Below, in pieces: positions 1-8,401 of a stretch of 64,000 nucleotides of DNA. This DNA is from Gordonia hongkongensis (GTDB lineage: Bacteria > Actinomycetota > Actinomycetes > Mycobacteriales > Mycobacteriaceae). A program made the position numbers and the translations under genes. Position 1 is the first letter of the stretch. The number at the start of each line of letters is the position of its first letter. Under the pieces are notes generated by a model. It was not told where the DNA came from and ran no database searches. It saw only the letters and a program-made list of their open reading frames with translations. The stretch spans positions 5,146,001 through 5,210,000 of the forward strand of contig NZ_CP095552.1 of assembly GCF_023078355.1 (NCBI RefSeq), read 5' to 3'.

Positions 1-333
1 GAGCGTCGTGGCTTCGCCACCGGATACCAGACCACCACGAGGTCGCCGGCCCAGGTGCACGACGTCCCGGGGTATCCGCTCCGGCGCGGATTCCGGTTCA
101 CCGCACCGGAACCCGATCCGGAGACGCCGCGCTATGTCTACAACGTGTCCTCCGTCGACCATCCGGACCCGCAGGTCGTCCTGATCGTCGACTCGCCGGC
201 GGACACCGATGAGTTACGCGCGCCCGGTGGACTCGTCGACGTCCTCACCGCCGCCGGGCACCCGGTGGTGCTGGCCGTCTTGCCCGCCACCGACCAGCCT
301 GCCCTGGCACGAACCCGAGAGGCGGTGCGCTGA
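1..333 (+). CDS. C-terminal part of a TRSP-domain phosphoribosyltransferase-like protein (5' end outside window)
   Basis: The frame is open from the first base to a TGA at 331-333, giving 110 residues. Near the start it carries the tetrapeptide T-R-S-P (inside TTTRSPAQ), the signature after which the TRSP domain is named. This domain normally follows an orotate-phosphoribosyltransferase-like domain in Ter (tellurite resistance) associated stress operons. The next two genes, a PRTase-PELOTA protein and a HAD phosphatase, belong to the same known gene set, which supports the call. The stop overlaps the start of the next gene (TGATG), so the two are translationally coupled. The catalytic part lies outside the window, so the reaction cannot be judged. 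The family role in a nucleoside-derived stress metabolite is a prediction in the literature, not shown here. Confidence 0.75.
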   Translation, partial: ERRGFATGYQTTTRSPAQVHDVPGYPLRRGFRFTAPEPDPETPRYVYNVSSVDHPDPQVVLIVDSPADTDELRAPGGLVDVLTAAGHPVVLAVLPATDQPALARTREAVR

Positions 334-1457
334 TGGACATCGCCACCACCACACCACCGCTGTGCGGACCGGAGTTCGGTTCGTACGCGGCCGACGAAGT
401 CACCTGGCTGCTCAAAGACCTGTCCGACGTGGCGCTGGAAGGTGAACTGCGCGAACGGGAACGTCGAATCCAGTCCGGTCAGGCCCACTATGCGGAGTCG
501 CTGCCGATCGAGTATCAACCCGGCCGCGAGTACCAGGAACTCTTCCATGCGACGCTACGGTCTTCCGCCCAGCGGCTCGCGGAAGCCGTCGGAGTGGTGT
601 CCGAACTCATTCTGGCCGAGCGGCATTCCACGCCGACGCTGGTGTCGCTGGCGCGGGCCGGCACCCCGGTCGGCATCCTGATCCGACGGTGGATGGCGGC
701 CGTCCACGGCATCGAACCCCAGCACTACACGATCTCGATCGTGCGCGCCCGCGGGATCGACACCGTCGCACTCGATCACATCGTGGCGCGGCACCCGGCG
801 GAGTCGGTCGTCTTCGTCGACGGCTGGACCGGCAAGGGTGCCATCCAGCGCGAACTCACCGCCGCTGTCGACGGGTACGCGCGCGCCGGCCGGCCGCAAT
901 TGCACGACGAACTCGCGGTGCTGGCCGACCCCGGCTCCTGCACGACCCTGTTCGGCACCAGGGACGACTTCCTCATCGCCTCCGCCTGCCTGAATTCCAC
1001 TGTCTCCGGCCTGGTCTCGCGCACCGTCCTGAATGCCGACCACATCGGTCCGGGCGAGTTCCACGGAGCGAAGTTCTACCGCCATCTCGCCGACTTCGAT
1101 GTCTCGGGACTGTTCCTGGACACCGTCAGCGCCGAGTTCGATGCAGTCGCCGACCGAGTTCGGGCGACGGTGTCGGCGATGACGCCGGAGTCACGCCGGC
1201 CCGACTGGTCCGGTTGGCGCTCCGTGGAGCAGATCCAGACCGAGTACGGCCTGTCGTCGATCAACCTGGTCAAGCCCGGCGTCGGCGAGACGACGCGGGT
1301 GCTGCTGCGTCGCGTACCGTGGCGCATCCTGGTGCGCGCCGACGATCTGCCCGAACATCGCCACATCCGGTTGCTCGCCGCCGAACGAGATGTGCCCGTG
1401 GAGGTCTCGCCCGATCTCGCGTACTCGTGTGTCGGGCTCATCAAGGAGGACTCGTGA
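333..1457 (+). CDS. PRTase-like protein with C-terminal PELOTA-type RNA-binding domain (StiP family)
   Basis: This 374-residue protein begins at the ATG overlapping the upstream stop. Residues 103-119 (LVSLARAGTPVGILIRR) and 161-170 (FVDGWTGKGA) match the nucleotide-fold core and the PRPP-loop-like segment of the Ter-associated PRTase family often named StiP. The last 70 or so residues look like the small PELOTA-type RNA-binding domain that accompanies it. In the family, the protein is predicted to act on a nucleotide or nucleoside substrate together with the TRSP protein, the HAD phosphatase and, elsewhere, ATP-grasp and CitE-like enzymes. The stop overlaps the next start (GTGA at 1454-1457). 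Family membership is well supported; the actual substrate is unknown. Confidence 0.8.
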   Translation: MDIATTTPPLCGPEFGSYAADEVTWLLKDLSDVALEGELRERERRIQSGQAHYAESLPIEYQPGREYQELFHATLRSSAQRLAEAVGVVSELILAERHSTPTLVSLARAGTPVGILIRRWMAAVHGIEPQHYTISIVRARGIDTVALDHIVARHPAESVVFVDGWTGKGAIQRELTAAVDGYARAGRPQLHDELAVLADPGSCTTLFGTRDDFLIASACLNSTVSGLVSRTVLNADHIGPGEFHGAKFYRHLADFDVSGLFLDTVSAEFDAVADRVRATVSAMTPESRRPDWSGWRSVEQIQTEYGLSSINLVKPGVGETTRVLLRRVPWRILVRADDLPEHRHIRLLAAERDVPVEVSPDLAYSCVGLIKEDS

Positions 1458-2335
1458 ACGCGCTGGTCGCCACCGATCTCGATCGGACCATGATCTACTC
1501 ACGCGCCGCCATGGGCGACGAGCAGTTCGCGGCCCTGGAGACCGTGTGCGTCGAGATCTACCGCGACGCGCCGCTGTCGTACATGACCACGACCGCCGTC
1601 GAACTGATGACCCGTCTGGCACGTGAGGTCGTCGTCGTACCGACGACCACTCGCACCCCGGCACAGTTTGCCCGGATCGAGCTGCCGGGCAGCCCATTTC
1701 GCCACGCCGTGGTCAGCAACGGTGGCCGGATCCTCGTCGACGGCGCCGACGATCCGGAATGGCGTGCGCACATCGACCGCGAGGTGACCCGCGCGGGCGC
1801 CACCCTCGACGAGGTCCGCGACGAACTCCGAACACGCATCGACGACTCCTGGGTCACCGCTCTGCGGACCGCCGACGACCTCTTCTGTTACCTGGTCGTC
1901 GACCCCGCGGTCCAACCGCCGGAGTTCCTCGAACAGTGGCAGCAGTGGTGCGACGCACGGGGCTGGACGGCATCCCAGCAGGGTCGCAAGATCTACGCGG
2001 CCCCGCAGCCGGTGACCAAGTCGGCGGCCATCGCTGAAGTCCGGCGACGGCTCGTCGCAGACGGCACCCTCGACGACTCGGCAGTGCTCTGCGCGGCCGG
2101 CGACGGCTGGCTCGACACCGACCTGTTGCTCGCCGCCGATCACGCGATCCGCCCGCGGCACGGTGAGCTGGAAGCACTCGGCTGGTCGGCGCCCGGGCTC
2201 GCGATCACCGCCGGCACCGGGGCCCTCGCCGGTGTCGAGATCCTGCGGTGGTTCGGCGAGCGGAGCGGGATCAGCGTGCCGGAATCCGCGACGCCTCCAG
2301 CGCGAGACCGGACCGTCGGGGTTCACGCGAACTGA
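1454..2335 (+). CDS. HAD-superfamily hydrolase of the Ter-associated cluster
   Basis: A 293-residue protein started from GTG 1454, which overlaps the preceding stop and follows an AAGGAGG-like ribosome site at 1443-1449. HAD motifs are in order: DLDRT near residues 8-12 (nucleophile and acid/base Asp), a TTTR segment as motif II, a Lys before AAIAEV as motif III, and GDGWLDTD as motif IV. It is therefore a probable phosphatase. Its position after the TRSP and PRTase-PELOTA genes matches the HAD member of the Ter-linked gene set. The substrate is probably the phosphorylated product made by the neighbours, but that is inference. Ends just before a convergent regulator gene. Confidence 0.8.
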   Translation: MNALVATDLDRTMIYSRAAMGDEQFAALETVCVEIYRDAPLSYMTTTAVELMTRLAREVVVVPTTTRTPAQFARIELPGSPFRHAVVSNGGRILVDGADDPEWRAHIDREVTRAGATLDEVRDELRTRIDDSWVTALRTADDLFCYLVVDPAVQPPEFLEQWQQWCDARGWTASQQGRKIYAAPQPVTKSAAIAEVRRRLVADGTLDDSAVLCAAGDGWLDTDLLLAADHAIRPRHGELEALGWSAPGLAITAGTGALAGVEILRWFGERSGISVPESATPPARDRTVGVHAN

Positions 2336-2348
2336 TCAACCGAACTGA

Positions 2349-3095
2349 TCACGTGGGCATCGATCCGAGGACGTCGGAGTGCCCGTGGCGTCGGCACCAG
2401 CTGATCAGGTATCGCGCGTGTAGGCCGCACCACCGGTAGACGGCGGCCTGGGTCATCGGCAGCGATGCGTCGTGCTCACCGCGCTCGACGATGATGGGCC
2501 CGAGGTAGTGGCTCGTCACCTTGTTCGCCGTGTTCGGCGACACCTTGGCGGCGCGGGCCAATGAGGCGTTGTCCGAGGCGCTGCCCGACGCAATCGCCCC
2601 CGCGAGACGGCCCGCGGTATGGCCGCGCCGACCATCGAACAACTCGTAGAGCGGTGGACGGCGCGCCGACGCGGCCCTGGGCAGGGCCTGGCCGAGCGCC
2701 ACCGAGCGCACAACACCGACCAGCGTCGCGAAACCGTCCGATTTGGCGATGACCCCCGCGACCTCGTCGCGCAACCGCGCCTCGTCGAGATGGTCCTGTT
2801 CCAGCCCGTGTCCCTGGGTCGCCAGGACAACCGGCGCGTGCCGGTCATGGTGGTCGAGGGTGTCGATGACGTCGAGTCCGTCGAAGGTCCATTCCAGGTC
2901 GGGTCGGTTCCAGATCAGATCCGCCACCACGACGTCGAATCGCACGTTGCCGGCGATGCACTGGACGAACTCGTCGCGGCCGGTGGCAACGGTGACCGTG
3001 GCCTGGTCGAGCGCCTTGGTCAGCGGCACCGCGACCACGTGTCCCAGCGGGGAGGCGACGAGGACCCGCATGTCGGTCGGCACAGGCATGATCAT
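2349..3095 (-). CDS. Response-regulator-like DNA-binding protein with C-terminal HTH
   Basis: A protein of about 248 residues with an N-terminal receiver-like half (MRVLVASPLGHVV, then VVVADLIWNRPDLEW where a phosphoacceptor Asp would sit) and a C-terminal helix-turn-helix (LARAAKVSPNTANKVTSHYL). The real start is uncertain. The longest frame begins with GTG at 3125, and ATGs at 3095, 3089 and 3071 are all possible; none has a strong ribosome site. It is transcribed divergently from another receiver-like/LuxR-type regulator at 3350, so the two probably share the 3096-3349 control region. No histidine kinase is adjacent. Predicted role: transcription control of unknown targets. Confidence 0.55.
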   Translation of the reverse strand: MIMPVPTDMRVLVASPLGHVVAVPLTKALDQATVTVATGRDEFVQCIAGNVRFDVVVADLIWNRPDLEWTFDGLDVIDTLDHHDRHAPVVLATQGHGLEQDHLDEARLRDEVAGVIAKSDGFATLVGVVRSVALGQALPRAASARRPPLYELFDGRRGHTAGRLAGAIASGSASDNASLARAAKVSPNTANKVTSHYLGPIIVERGEHDASLPMTQAAVYRWCGLHARYLISWCRRHGHSDVLGSMPT

Positions 3096-3125
3096 GCCCG
3101 ATATGTCCGCGGTGTGCGCGATCAC

Positions 3126-3349
3126 GCATCCGATCGGACGACAGGGTGATTATTTACCCTGCAATCACCACATCAGGTCCGAGATACCGCTGACAAACCG
3201 TCTCACGTTCGTAAGGCTGAAGAAGTTGGCGTTCGTGAAATAAATTCTCGATGCCCGATCGCGAGTCATGTCGATCATCCGAGAGAGTCCCGCCGTTTGT
3301 TCGGCTCACAGCTCCCGGCCGAATCGAAGTCGACAGGAGATCCCGGCAC
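3126..3349. promoter_or_regulatory. Shared control region between divergent regulators
   Basis: This gap is clearly richer in A and T than its surroundings, with AT-rich stretches at 3150-3160 and 3225-3250, and must hold the promoters of both divergent regulator genes. I see no convincing palindrome or consensus -35/-10 pair. Confidence 0.45.
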
Positions 3350-3982
3350 GTGTCCGTACCCCTCAACGACGCCCCCCGGTCGGCGACCCCCGGCACCGGG
3401 CCCACTGCCGCGCCGAGTCCGGAGCGGCGGATCACGGCCGTCGTTGCCGAGCACGACATCTTCGACGCCGCCCTGGCCGCTCTCGTGGAGAGCGCCGGCT
3501 ACGACGCGACGGTCGTCGAACCCGCACAGCTCGCTGCCCTACGGAACCCGAGCGCGATTCTGGTGCGGTCGGCCGCGATGCTCGGATTCGTCCGGCGGGT
3601 GGCATCGCTGCGCACCGTCAACGTCATCTTCGTGGGCAACGGGGTCGCGGGCTTCGATCACATCCGTGTCTCACCGCGGGCCCCGGCCGCCGAGGACGAG
3701 CTGCAGCGGGCGCTCGAGACTGCGGTGGGGCCGCCGACCCCGCCGTCCGCACCCACACTTGCGAACCGGGTACGCATCACCCAGCGGGAGCTGGAGATCC
3801 TCCAGACCTACACATTGGGTGCGACGCTGCGTCAGACGTCGCGTGTCCACGAGATCGCCGAGAGCACGGTGCGCGAGCACTATCGGCGTGTCGCCCGACG
3901 CTACGAGGAAGCCGGCCGGCCGATCGGGAACAAGGCCCAGTTGCTGGTCGAGCTCATCGCCGACGGCTGGGTGCGCCCCTGA
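3350..3982 (+). CDS. LuxR-type HTH regulator with receiver-like N-terminus
   Basis: About 210 residues from GTG 3350, chosen because AGGAGA at 3335-3340 sits 9 bases upstream; the frame itself is open further 5'. The C-terminal third (ITQRELEILQTYTLGAT, then ESTVREHYRRVARRYEEAG) is a LuxR/NarL-type helix-turn-helix. The N-terminal half (ITAVVAEHDIFDAALAAL and later AILVRSAAML) resembles a degenerate receiver domain without an obvious DD phosphorylation pocket. It forms a divergent pair with the regulator at 2349-3095. Target genes are unknown. Confidence 0.65.
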   Translation: MSVPLNDAPRSATPGTGPTAAPSPERRITAVVAEHDIFDAALAALVESAGYDATVVEPAQLAALRNPSAILVRSAAMLGFVRRVASLRTVNVIFVGNGVAGFDHIRVSPRAPAAEDELQRALETAVGPPTPPSAPTLANRVRITQRELEILQTYTLGATLRQTSRVHEIAESTVREHYRRVARRYEEAGRPIGNKAQLLVELIADGWVRP

Positions 3983-4065
3983 CACCGCCGCCGTGGCCGA
4001 CGTGCGGCTCAGTTGGTGTCCTTTGCCTCACGGCAGAGGCTCTCGGACGGTGCAGACTTCCGACC

Positions 4066-4533
4066 ATGACCGCGCCTGCCGACTCCCTCGACGAACGGGG
4101 GATCGGGAACCGACGGACCGGCACGGCGTGGACGCTCGCCGGGATGGAGCTGTTCGTGTCGTTGTCGGCACTCGCCGGCGGCTCGGCTATCATGACCGAT
4201 CAGTGGTCGATGCCGCGGGAGTGGCTCACCCACACGCCGTTCGAGACCTGGACCGCTCCCGGTGTCGCACTGATCGCCGTAGTCGCGTTACCCCACCTGG
4301 TGGCTGCCGTGGTCGCCGCCGTCCCGTCCGTGCCCGCGCGGTTGGGCATAATCGGCGGCCTGCTCGCCGGGTCGTCGCTGATGGTCTGGATCATCATCCA
4401 GATCGCGCTGCTGCACGTGTTCTTCTTCCTACAACCCGTGCTCTTCGTCGTCGGCATCGGTGAAATCGCGCTGGCGATCCGCTGGCGGCGTGTCCGCTGC
4501 CCGTCGACGCCGGGTGACGGCGCTGAACCCTAG
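4066..4533 (+). CDS. Small four-helix membrane protein, function unknown
   Basis: A 155-residue hydrophobic protein from ATG 4066. Four probable transmembrane helices are visible: around residues 20-45 (TAWTLAGMELFVSLSALAGG), 60-85 (VALIAVVALPHLVAAVV), 95-115 (GIIGGLLAGSSLMVWIII) and 118-145 (ALLHVFFFLQPVLFVVGIGE). The C-terminus is basic and probably cytoplasmic. I do not recognise the family. It is convergent with the DUF6480-like gene, the two stops overlapping around 4530-4533. Confidence 0.6.
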   Translation: MTAPADSLDERGIGNRRTGTAWTLAGMELFVSLSALAGGSAIMTDQWSMPREWLTHTPFETWTAPGVALIAVVALPHLVAAVVAAVPSVPARLGIIGGLLAGSSLMVWIIIQIALLHVFFFLQPVLFVVGIGEIALAIRWRRVRCPSTPGDGAEP

Positions 4534-4781
4534 AAGAGCCCCACGGCGCGGCCGATCAGACCGAGCGCGACGATGAGAAAGATGATCGCCGCGACGGCGA
4601 TGACGATCACGCCGCCGGCACGCCTGCGTTGCGGCGGTTCGTGCTCCTCTCCACCGACCGCGGATTCCGCCGGCGGTGTGTCACCGGGCGCCACCCCGCC
4701 GCCGGGTTCGAGTCCCGCCGTGCTGGACGGGTCGGGGTTCTGCGGGTTGAACGGTTTGCGGGCGGGGTCGTTGTCAGCCAT
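4530..4781 (-). CDS. DUF6480-like small membrane protein
   Basis: An 83-residue protein starting at ATG 4781 (an upstream in-frame start at 4814 is less likely). It has a proline/glycine/glutamate-rich hydrophilic N-terminus with the stretch GLEPGGGVAPGDTPPAES, typical of DUF6480 proteins, and a single C-terminal transmembrane helix (IVIAVAAIIFLIVALGLIG). Function is unknown in the family. Possibly a stress-associated single-pass protein; nothing nearby clarifies it. Confidence 0.7.
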   Translation of the reverse strand: MADNDPARKPFNPQNPDPSSTAGLEPGGGVAPGDTPPAESAVGGEEHEPPQRRRAGGVIVIAVAAIIFLIVALGLIGRAVGLF

Positions 4782-4824
4782 ACGGGCGGTGTACCCGGAA
4801 TGGCGCGAAGTCACTCGTGGGCTG

Positions 4825-5814
4825 TCAGAGACCGGGTGCGAGTGCGGCGAACATCACGGGCAGATCGTCGGCCCAGTAGGGCCATGCGTGCGTTCCGATC
4901 GCACGGAAATGGACGACCGGCTGCAGTCCCTCGGACCTCATCCGGCGAGCGAACTCGTTCGAGCACGCGTTGACCGAGTTCTCGAGCACCGCTCCCGTCG
5001 CGATCTTCTCCCCACGGTGCCGGCCCGGGTCGAGCCGGGTGCGTTGATCGAGGGGGCCGGGCGCGCCGGTCCCGGACGCGATGAAGACGCGCTTCCCGAC
5101 GAGGGCCGGCAGGCGGCGACCCGGGTCGTGGTCGGCCCATCCCGGCGCGTTCCATGGACCCCACATGTTGGTGGGATCCCCACCGTCCCGGATGATCGCG
5201 GCTCGGATCTGCCCTTCGTGCACCGGGCCGGTCGTGAACGGGCAACCGCTGATGGAGCCGACGCCCGTGTACAGGCCCGGCCGGCGCGTCGCGAGTGTGA
5301 ACGCGGCCTGTCCGCCCACGGACAGGCCCGCGATCGCGTTCCGCCCGTTGCCGTGGAACCGGCCGTCGATCAGCGACGGCAGTTCGACGGTCAGGAACGT
5401 CTCCCACTGCGGACGCCCGAACGTCGCGTCGTCGTGCTGCCAGTTCGTGTAGAACGCCCCCTGGCCGCCGGGCAGCACTGCATTGACGTCCTTGTCGCGG
5501 AAATACCTGTCCGCGCCGGCTTCCCGAATCCAGTCGCTGATCGCCGTCTTGTGGCCGCCCCCGTCGAGTAGATACAGCGTCCCGCGCGACCGGGAGTGCG
5601 CCGGGTGCAGCACGCTCACCGGCACGTCCCGGCCCATCGCGGCCGAACGGATCACCAGATCGTGCCGCTGCGGCCCGACCGCCACACTGCTGATCACCGA
5701 CGCCGGCGCGGATACCGGTGCCGCCGAGACGATTCCCTGCGTACCCGAGACGATCGGTCCGGCGACGAGCGCGGCCGCGAAGACCCTGATCAACCGGCGC
5801 CGAGCACGACTCAT
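4825..5814 (-). CDS. Secreted mycolyltransferase / antigen-85-type esterase
   Basis: A 329-residue alpha/beta-hydrolase with an N-terminal signal peptide (RRRLIRVFAAALVAGPIVSG, cleavage near the AAP at 31-33). The nucleophile Ser165 sits in GLSVGG, and a late GTHAWPYW supplies the catalytic His and matches the HSWPYW-like end of Ag85 proteins. The family moves mycolic acids from trehalose monomycolate onto arabinogalactan or a second trehalose outside the membrane. The YLLDGGG and WQHDDATFGRPQWETFL segments fit the family. Its start overlaps the SnoaL-like gene stop (ATGA), so the two are co-transcribed. It supports a mycolata host. A more general secreted esterase is the alternative. Confidence 0.8.
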   Translation of the reverse strand: MSRARRRLIRVFAAALVAGPIVSGTQGIVSAAPVSAPASVISSVAVGPQRHDLVIRSAAMGRDVPVSVLHPAHSRSRGTLYLLDGGGHKTAISDWIREAGADRYFRDKDVNAVLPGGQGAFYTNWQHDDATFGRPQWETFLTVELPSLIDGRFHGNGRNAIAGLSVGGQAAFTLATRRPGLYTGVGSISGCPFTTGPVHEGQIRAAIIRDGGDPTNMWGPWNAPGWADHDPGRRLPALVGKRVFIASGTGAPGPLDQRTRLDPGRHRGEKIATGAVLENSVNACSNEFARRMRSEGLQPVVHFRAIGTHAWPYWADDLPVMFAALAPGL

Positions 5815-6221
5815 CCGGGGAGCACACCCAGCTGCCCGAGGAAGTCGAGCTGATCGAAGTACAGGTGCTCGGACATCAGCTCCGAGCCGTCGATGCGGTA
5901 GGTCGCACTCCATCGGAACGAGACAGGCCGTCCGGTGGGTTCGACCGGACCCGACGGACTCTGCAACACACCGTCGTGGACACCGTCGAACGTGCCCTCC
6001 ACCGAGGCGTTGTCGTCGTCGACGACATACGAACCGACGGTGAGGCGACCGTCGGAGAAGGCGCCCTGGAAGACGGACAGGAAACCCAGTACGCCCTCCC
6101 GTCCCGTGAACACCCCACCCGGCGAGACCAATTCCGCATCGGCGGACCATGGTTCGTTCTCCGGTGCGCGGTCGTTGAAGGCATCGATGTGCGCGTCGAT
6201 GACTGCTCGTGCATCACTCAT
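5811..6221 (-). CDS. SnoaL-like / NTF2-fold protein
   Basis: A 136-residue protein with the NTF2-like cone fold pattern (RAVIDAHIDAFNDRAPE, GGVFTGREGVLGFLSVFQ, SFRWSATYRIDGSELMSEHLYFD), typical of SnoaL-like domain proteins. Such proteins are often small isomerases, cyclases or ligand carriers, and the specific reaction cannot be told here. The stop overlaps the mycolyltransferase start (ATGA), implying one transcript. A purine-rich site lies before the ATG at 6221. Confidence 0.7.
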   Translation of the reverse strand: MSDARAVIDAHIDAFNDRAPENEPWSADAELVSPGGVFTGREGVLGFLSVFQGAFSDGRLTVGSYVVDDDNASVEGTFDGVHDGVLQSPSGPVEPTGRPVSFRWSATYRIDGSELMSEHLYFDQLDFLGQLGVLPG

Positions 6222-6299
6222 GTCGGGCTCTCTTTCTCGGTTGTCGTCGGCAGGTGCGCCGACATTCGGCTATCCGGATGACACCGACCGCGCGGCGGG

Positions 6300-7588
6300 T
6301 CAGGATGAGCGGGTCGATCGACGAACCGCCCGATCGACTTCGGTCACGATCGTCTGGGTCGAGTCGTAACCGGCGATCGCATGCGCCATCTGCCGACACC
6401 GAACGGCAACGCCGTCGTCGGCCAGGATGCGGCGTACCGTCGCGGCGAGGTCCGCAGGAGCGGGTCGCCGGGTCCCCAGATCTGCGCCGACCCCGAAGTA
6501 CGCCACCCGAGCCGCGACTTCGGGCTTGTCCTCACCCCCTGGTGCGACGACGACGGGCACGCCGTGGCGCAGTGCCTGCAGCACTCCGCCGTAGCCGCCG
6601 TTGGTGATCAGCACCGATGTGCGCGGCAACAGGGCGTCGTAGTCGAGGAACCGCGCGACCCGCGTGTTGTCGTTCCGCGGCACGGGATCCGGGTCCGCAC
6701 CGCCGGTTGTCACGACGACCTGGACGTCCATCTCGGCCAGCCCGGCGACGGCGGGTTCGATCAGTTGGGAGAAGTCGTCGTTGTCGAGCGTGCCCTGGGT
6801 GACGTGAACGATCGGGCGGTCGTCGTCGACCATCTCCGACCACCACGGCGGCGGGGAACAGCACCGCCAGGGAACACCGGCCCCGCGAACACCGTGTTCG
6901 GCGCGAGATCTGATCTCGGATACTCGAATTCGGCCGGGCCCAACTGAACGAAACGGTCGAACGCCCTGGACAGGTCGAGGACGAAATGATCAAGCGAGCC
7001 CCCGGCCCGTCGGACCAGGTCACGCACCGAGGACTGCGTGGACGCGAACAACACCCGCCGTACTGCCATGTGAGCCAACCGGTTACGGAGCCGACCCAGT
7101 GGACCGGACATCGGCGGCAAGCCACTGTTGAAGGGGGCGACGTCGGGACTGGACTGAGCGAGCGGCATGGTGCCGACACCGATCACCGGAGGCCGCCGGC
7201 CCGGTGGTCGAGACAGCAGGGGGATGATCCCGGCGAAGGTGCCGTCGCACAGGATCACGTCGACGCCCCGGCGGCCGACGACCGACGCCACCGCCGTCGC
7301 CTGCTCCGGCAGCGGCGCGATGAACGTCCGCTCGACCTGATAGCGCGACAGCGCCAATCCGCGGTACCGATGCCGATCGGGGGTGAAGCTGTCGGGGTCA
7401 CGTTCGTCCAGATCGGCGACTCCGGTCAGCGATTCGACGGTCAACCCGGCGTCGCCAACCCGCTCGGCGAAACGCGAGCCGGTCAGCATGATCACCTCGT
7501 GACCCCGATCCGCGAGCACACGTCCGACAGCGGTGAGCGGACCGACGTGTCCTGCCAGCGGGGTGGCGCACACCAGAATGGTCGACAT
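6300..7588 (-). pseudogene. Macrolide-type UDP-glycosyltransferase, frameshifted
   Basis: The N-terminal half starts at ATG 7588 behind GGAGGATT and reads MSTILVCATPLAGHVGPLTAV, the GT-B acceptor-domain start of MGT/UGT enzymes. It continues to FAGPVFPGGAVP. The donor-binding half (VHVTQGTLDNDD, then TNGGYGGVLQALRHGVPVVV and a GGEDKPEVAARV segment) is in another frame to a stop at 6300. The frames join as AVP-x-PPWWSEMVDDDRP if one base is added in the G run at 6854-6857. Intact length would be about 430 residues, normal for the family. It would glycosylate a small hydrophobic acceptor. The divergent TetR at 7778 is the likely repressor. Confidence 0.8.
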
Positions 7589-7615
7589 CAATCCTCCATT
7601 TGGGTAGAGCTTGAC

Positions 7616-7630
7616 TCTAACCAAATTAGA
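7616..7630. promoter_or_regulatory. Palindromic operator candidate for the divergent TetR
   Basis: TCTAA-CCAAA-TTAGA is a perfect 5-bp-arm palindrome in an AT-rich patch, 28 bp upstream of the glycosyltransferase start and about 150 bp before the tetR start. Position and symmetry suit a TetR-family operator; binding is inferred. Confidence 0.45.
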
Positions 7631-7777
7631 CGTCGGATGAGCGCTCTCACGCGATCGGTCCCATCTTTGCACTTCAGCGGGCTAAGTGAATTCGGGGACC
7701 GTGATCGACCTTTGGGCGAAGCCCAGCAATGCCACTACTATCGTTGTCGTTGGAGTCCGACCCGACCGGAGGCCGGC

Positions 7778-8401
7778 GTGAGCAAACGCCCCTACACACC
7801 GCGTAAGCGCGCGATCAGCGCCGCGCAGACGCGGACACGCATCCTCGACGCCGCCCAGGCTCTATTCGTCCAGCAGGGATATTCGCGGACCACCGTGCAG
7901 CAGATCGCGCAGCAGGCCGGGGTGTCCGTCGGCACCGTGCATCAGGCGGGGTCGAAAGCGTCCCTCATGACGGCCGTCCTCGAACGCGCCTTCACCGGTG
8001 ACGAGAAGTTCGTCTCGCTGCTCGAGCGACCCGAGTTCATCGCGATCATGAACGACACCGACACCGATCGCGCCATCGGGCGGTACGTCGACCACGTCGT
8101 CGCCGCGAACAGCCGGATCGCCGATCTATGGCATGCCGCGACGCTGGCGGCCGACACCGACCCGGCCATCGGCGAACAACTCGAGCGGTCTGAGCTCCGC
8201 CGGCTCGACGACGTGCACACCGGCTGCCACTGGTTCGTCCACCGGGGCCTGATCTCCGACACCCGGGTCGACGAATTCGCCGACATTCTGAGCTATCTCA
8301 CCGGCCCGGCGACCCATCGCTACTTCACCGTCGAACGGAACTGGAGCACCGCGCGATTACGCAGTTGGCTGCTCACCGGCATCATGGCGGCGATGCGGTA
8401 G
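7778..8401 (+). CDS. TetR/AcrR-family regulator
   Basis: A 207-residue protein from GTG 7778, with CGGAGG at 7767-7772 as ribosome site. The N-terminal helix-turn-helix is clear (TRTRILDAAQALFVQQGYSRTTVQQIAQQAG, positions about 18-50), followed by SVGTVHQAGSKASLM, the usual recognition-helix tail. The C-terminal ligand domain is unlike its neighbours. It is divergent from the glycosyltransferase and convergent with ltrA, whose stop directly abuts its own. It most likely represses the glycosyltransferase and itself. Confidence 0.85.
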   Translation: MSKRPYTPRKRAISAAQTRTRILDAAQALFVQQGYSRTTVQQIAQQAGVSVGTVHQAGSKASLMTAVLERAFTGDEKFVSLLERPEFIAIMNDTDTDRAIGRYVDHVVAANSRIADLWHAATLAADTDPAIGEQLERSELRRLDDVHTGCHWFVHRGLISDTRVDEFADILSYLTGPATHRYFTVERNWSTARLRSWLLTGIMAAMR

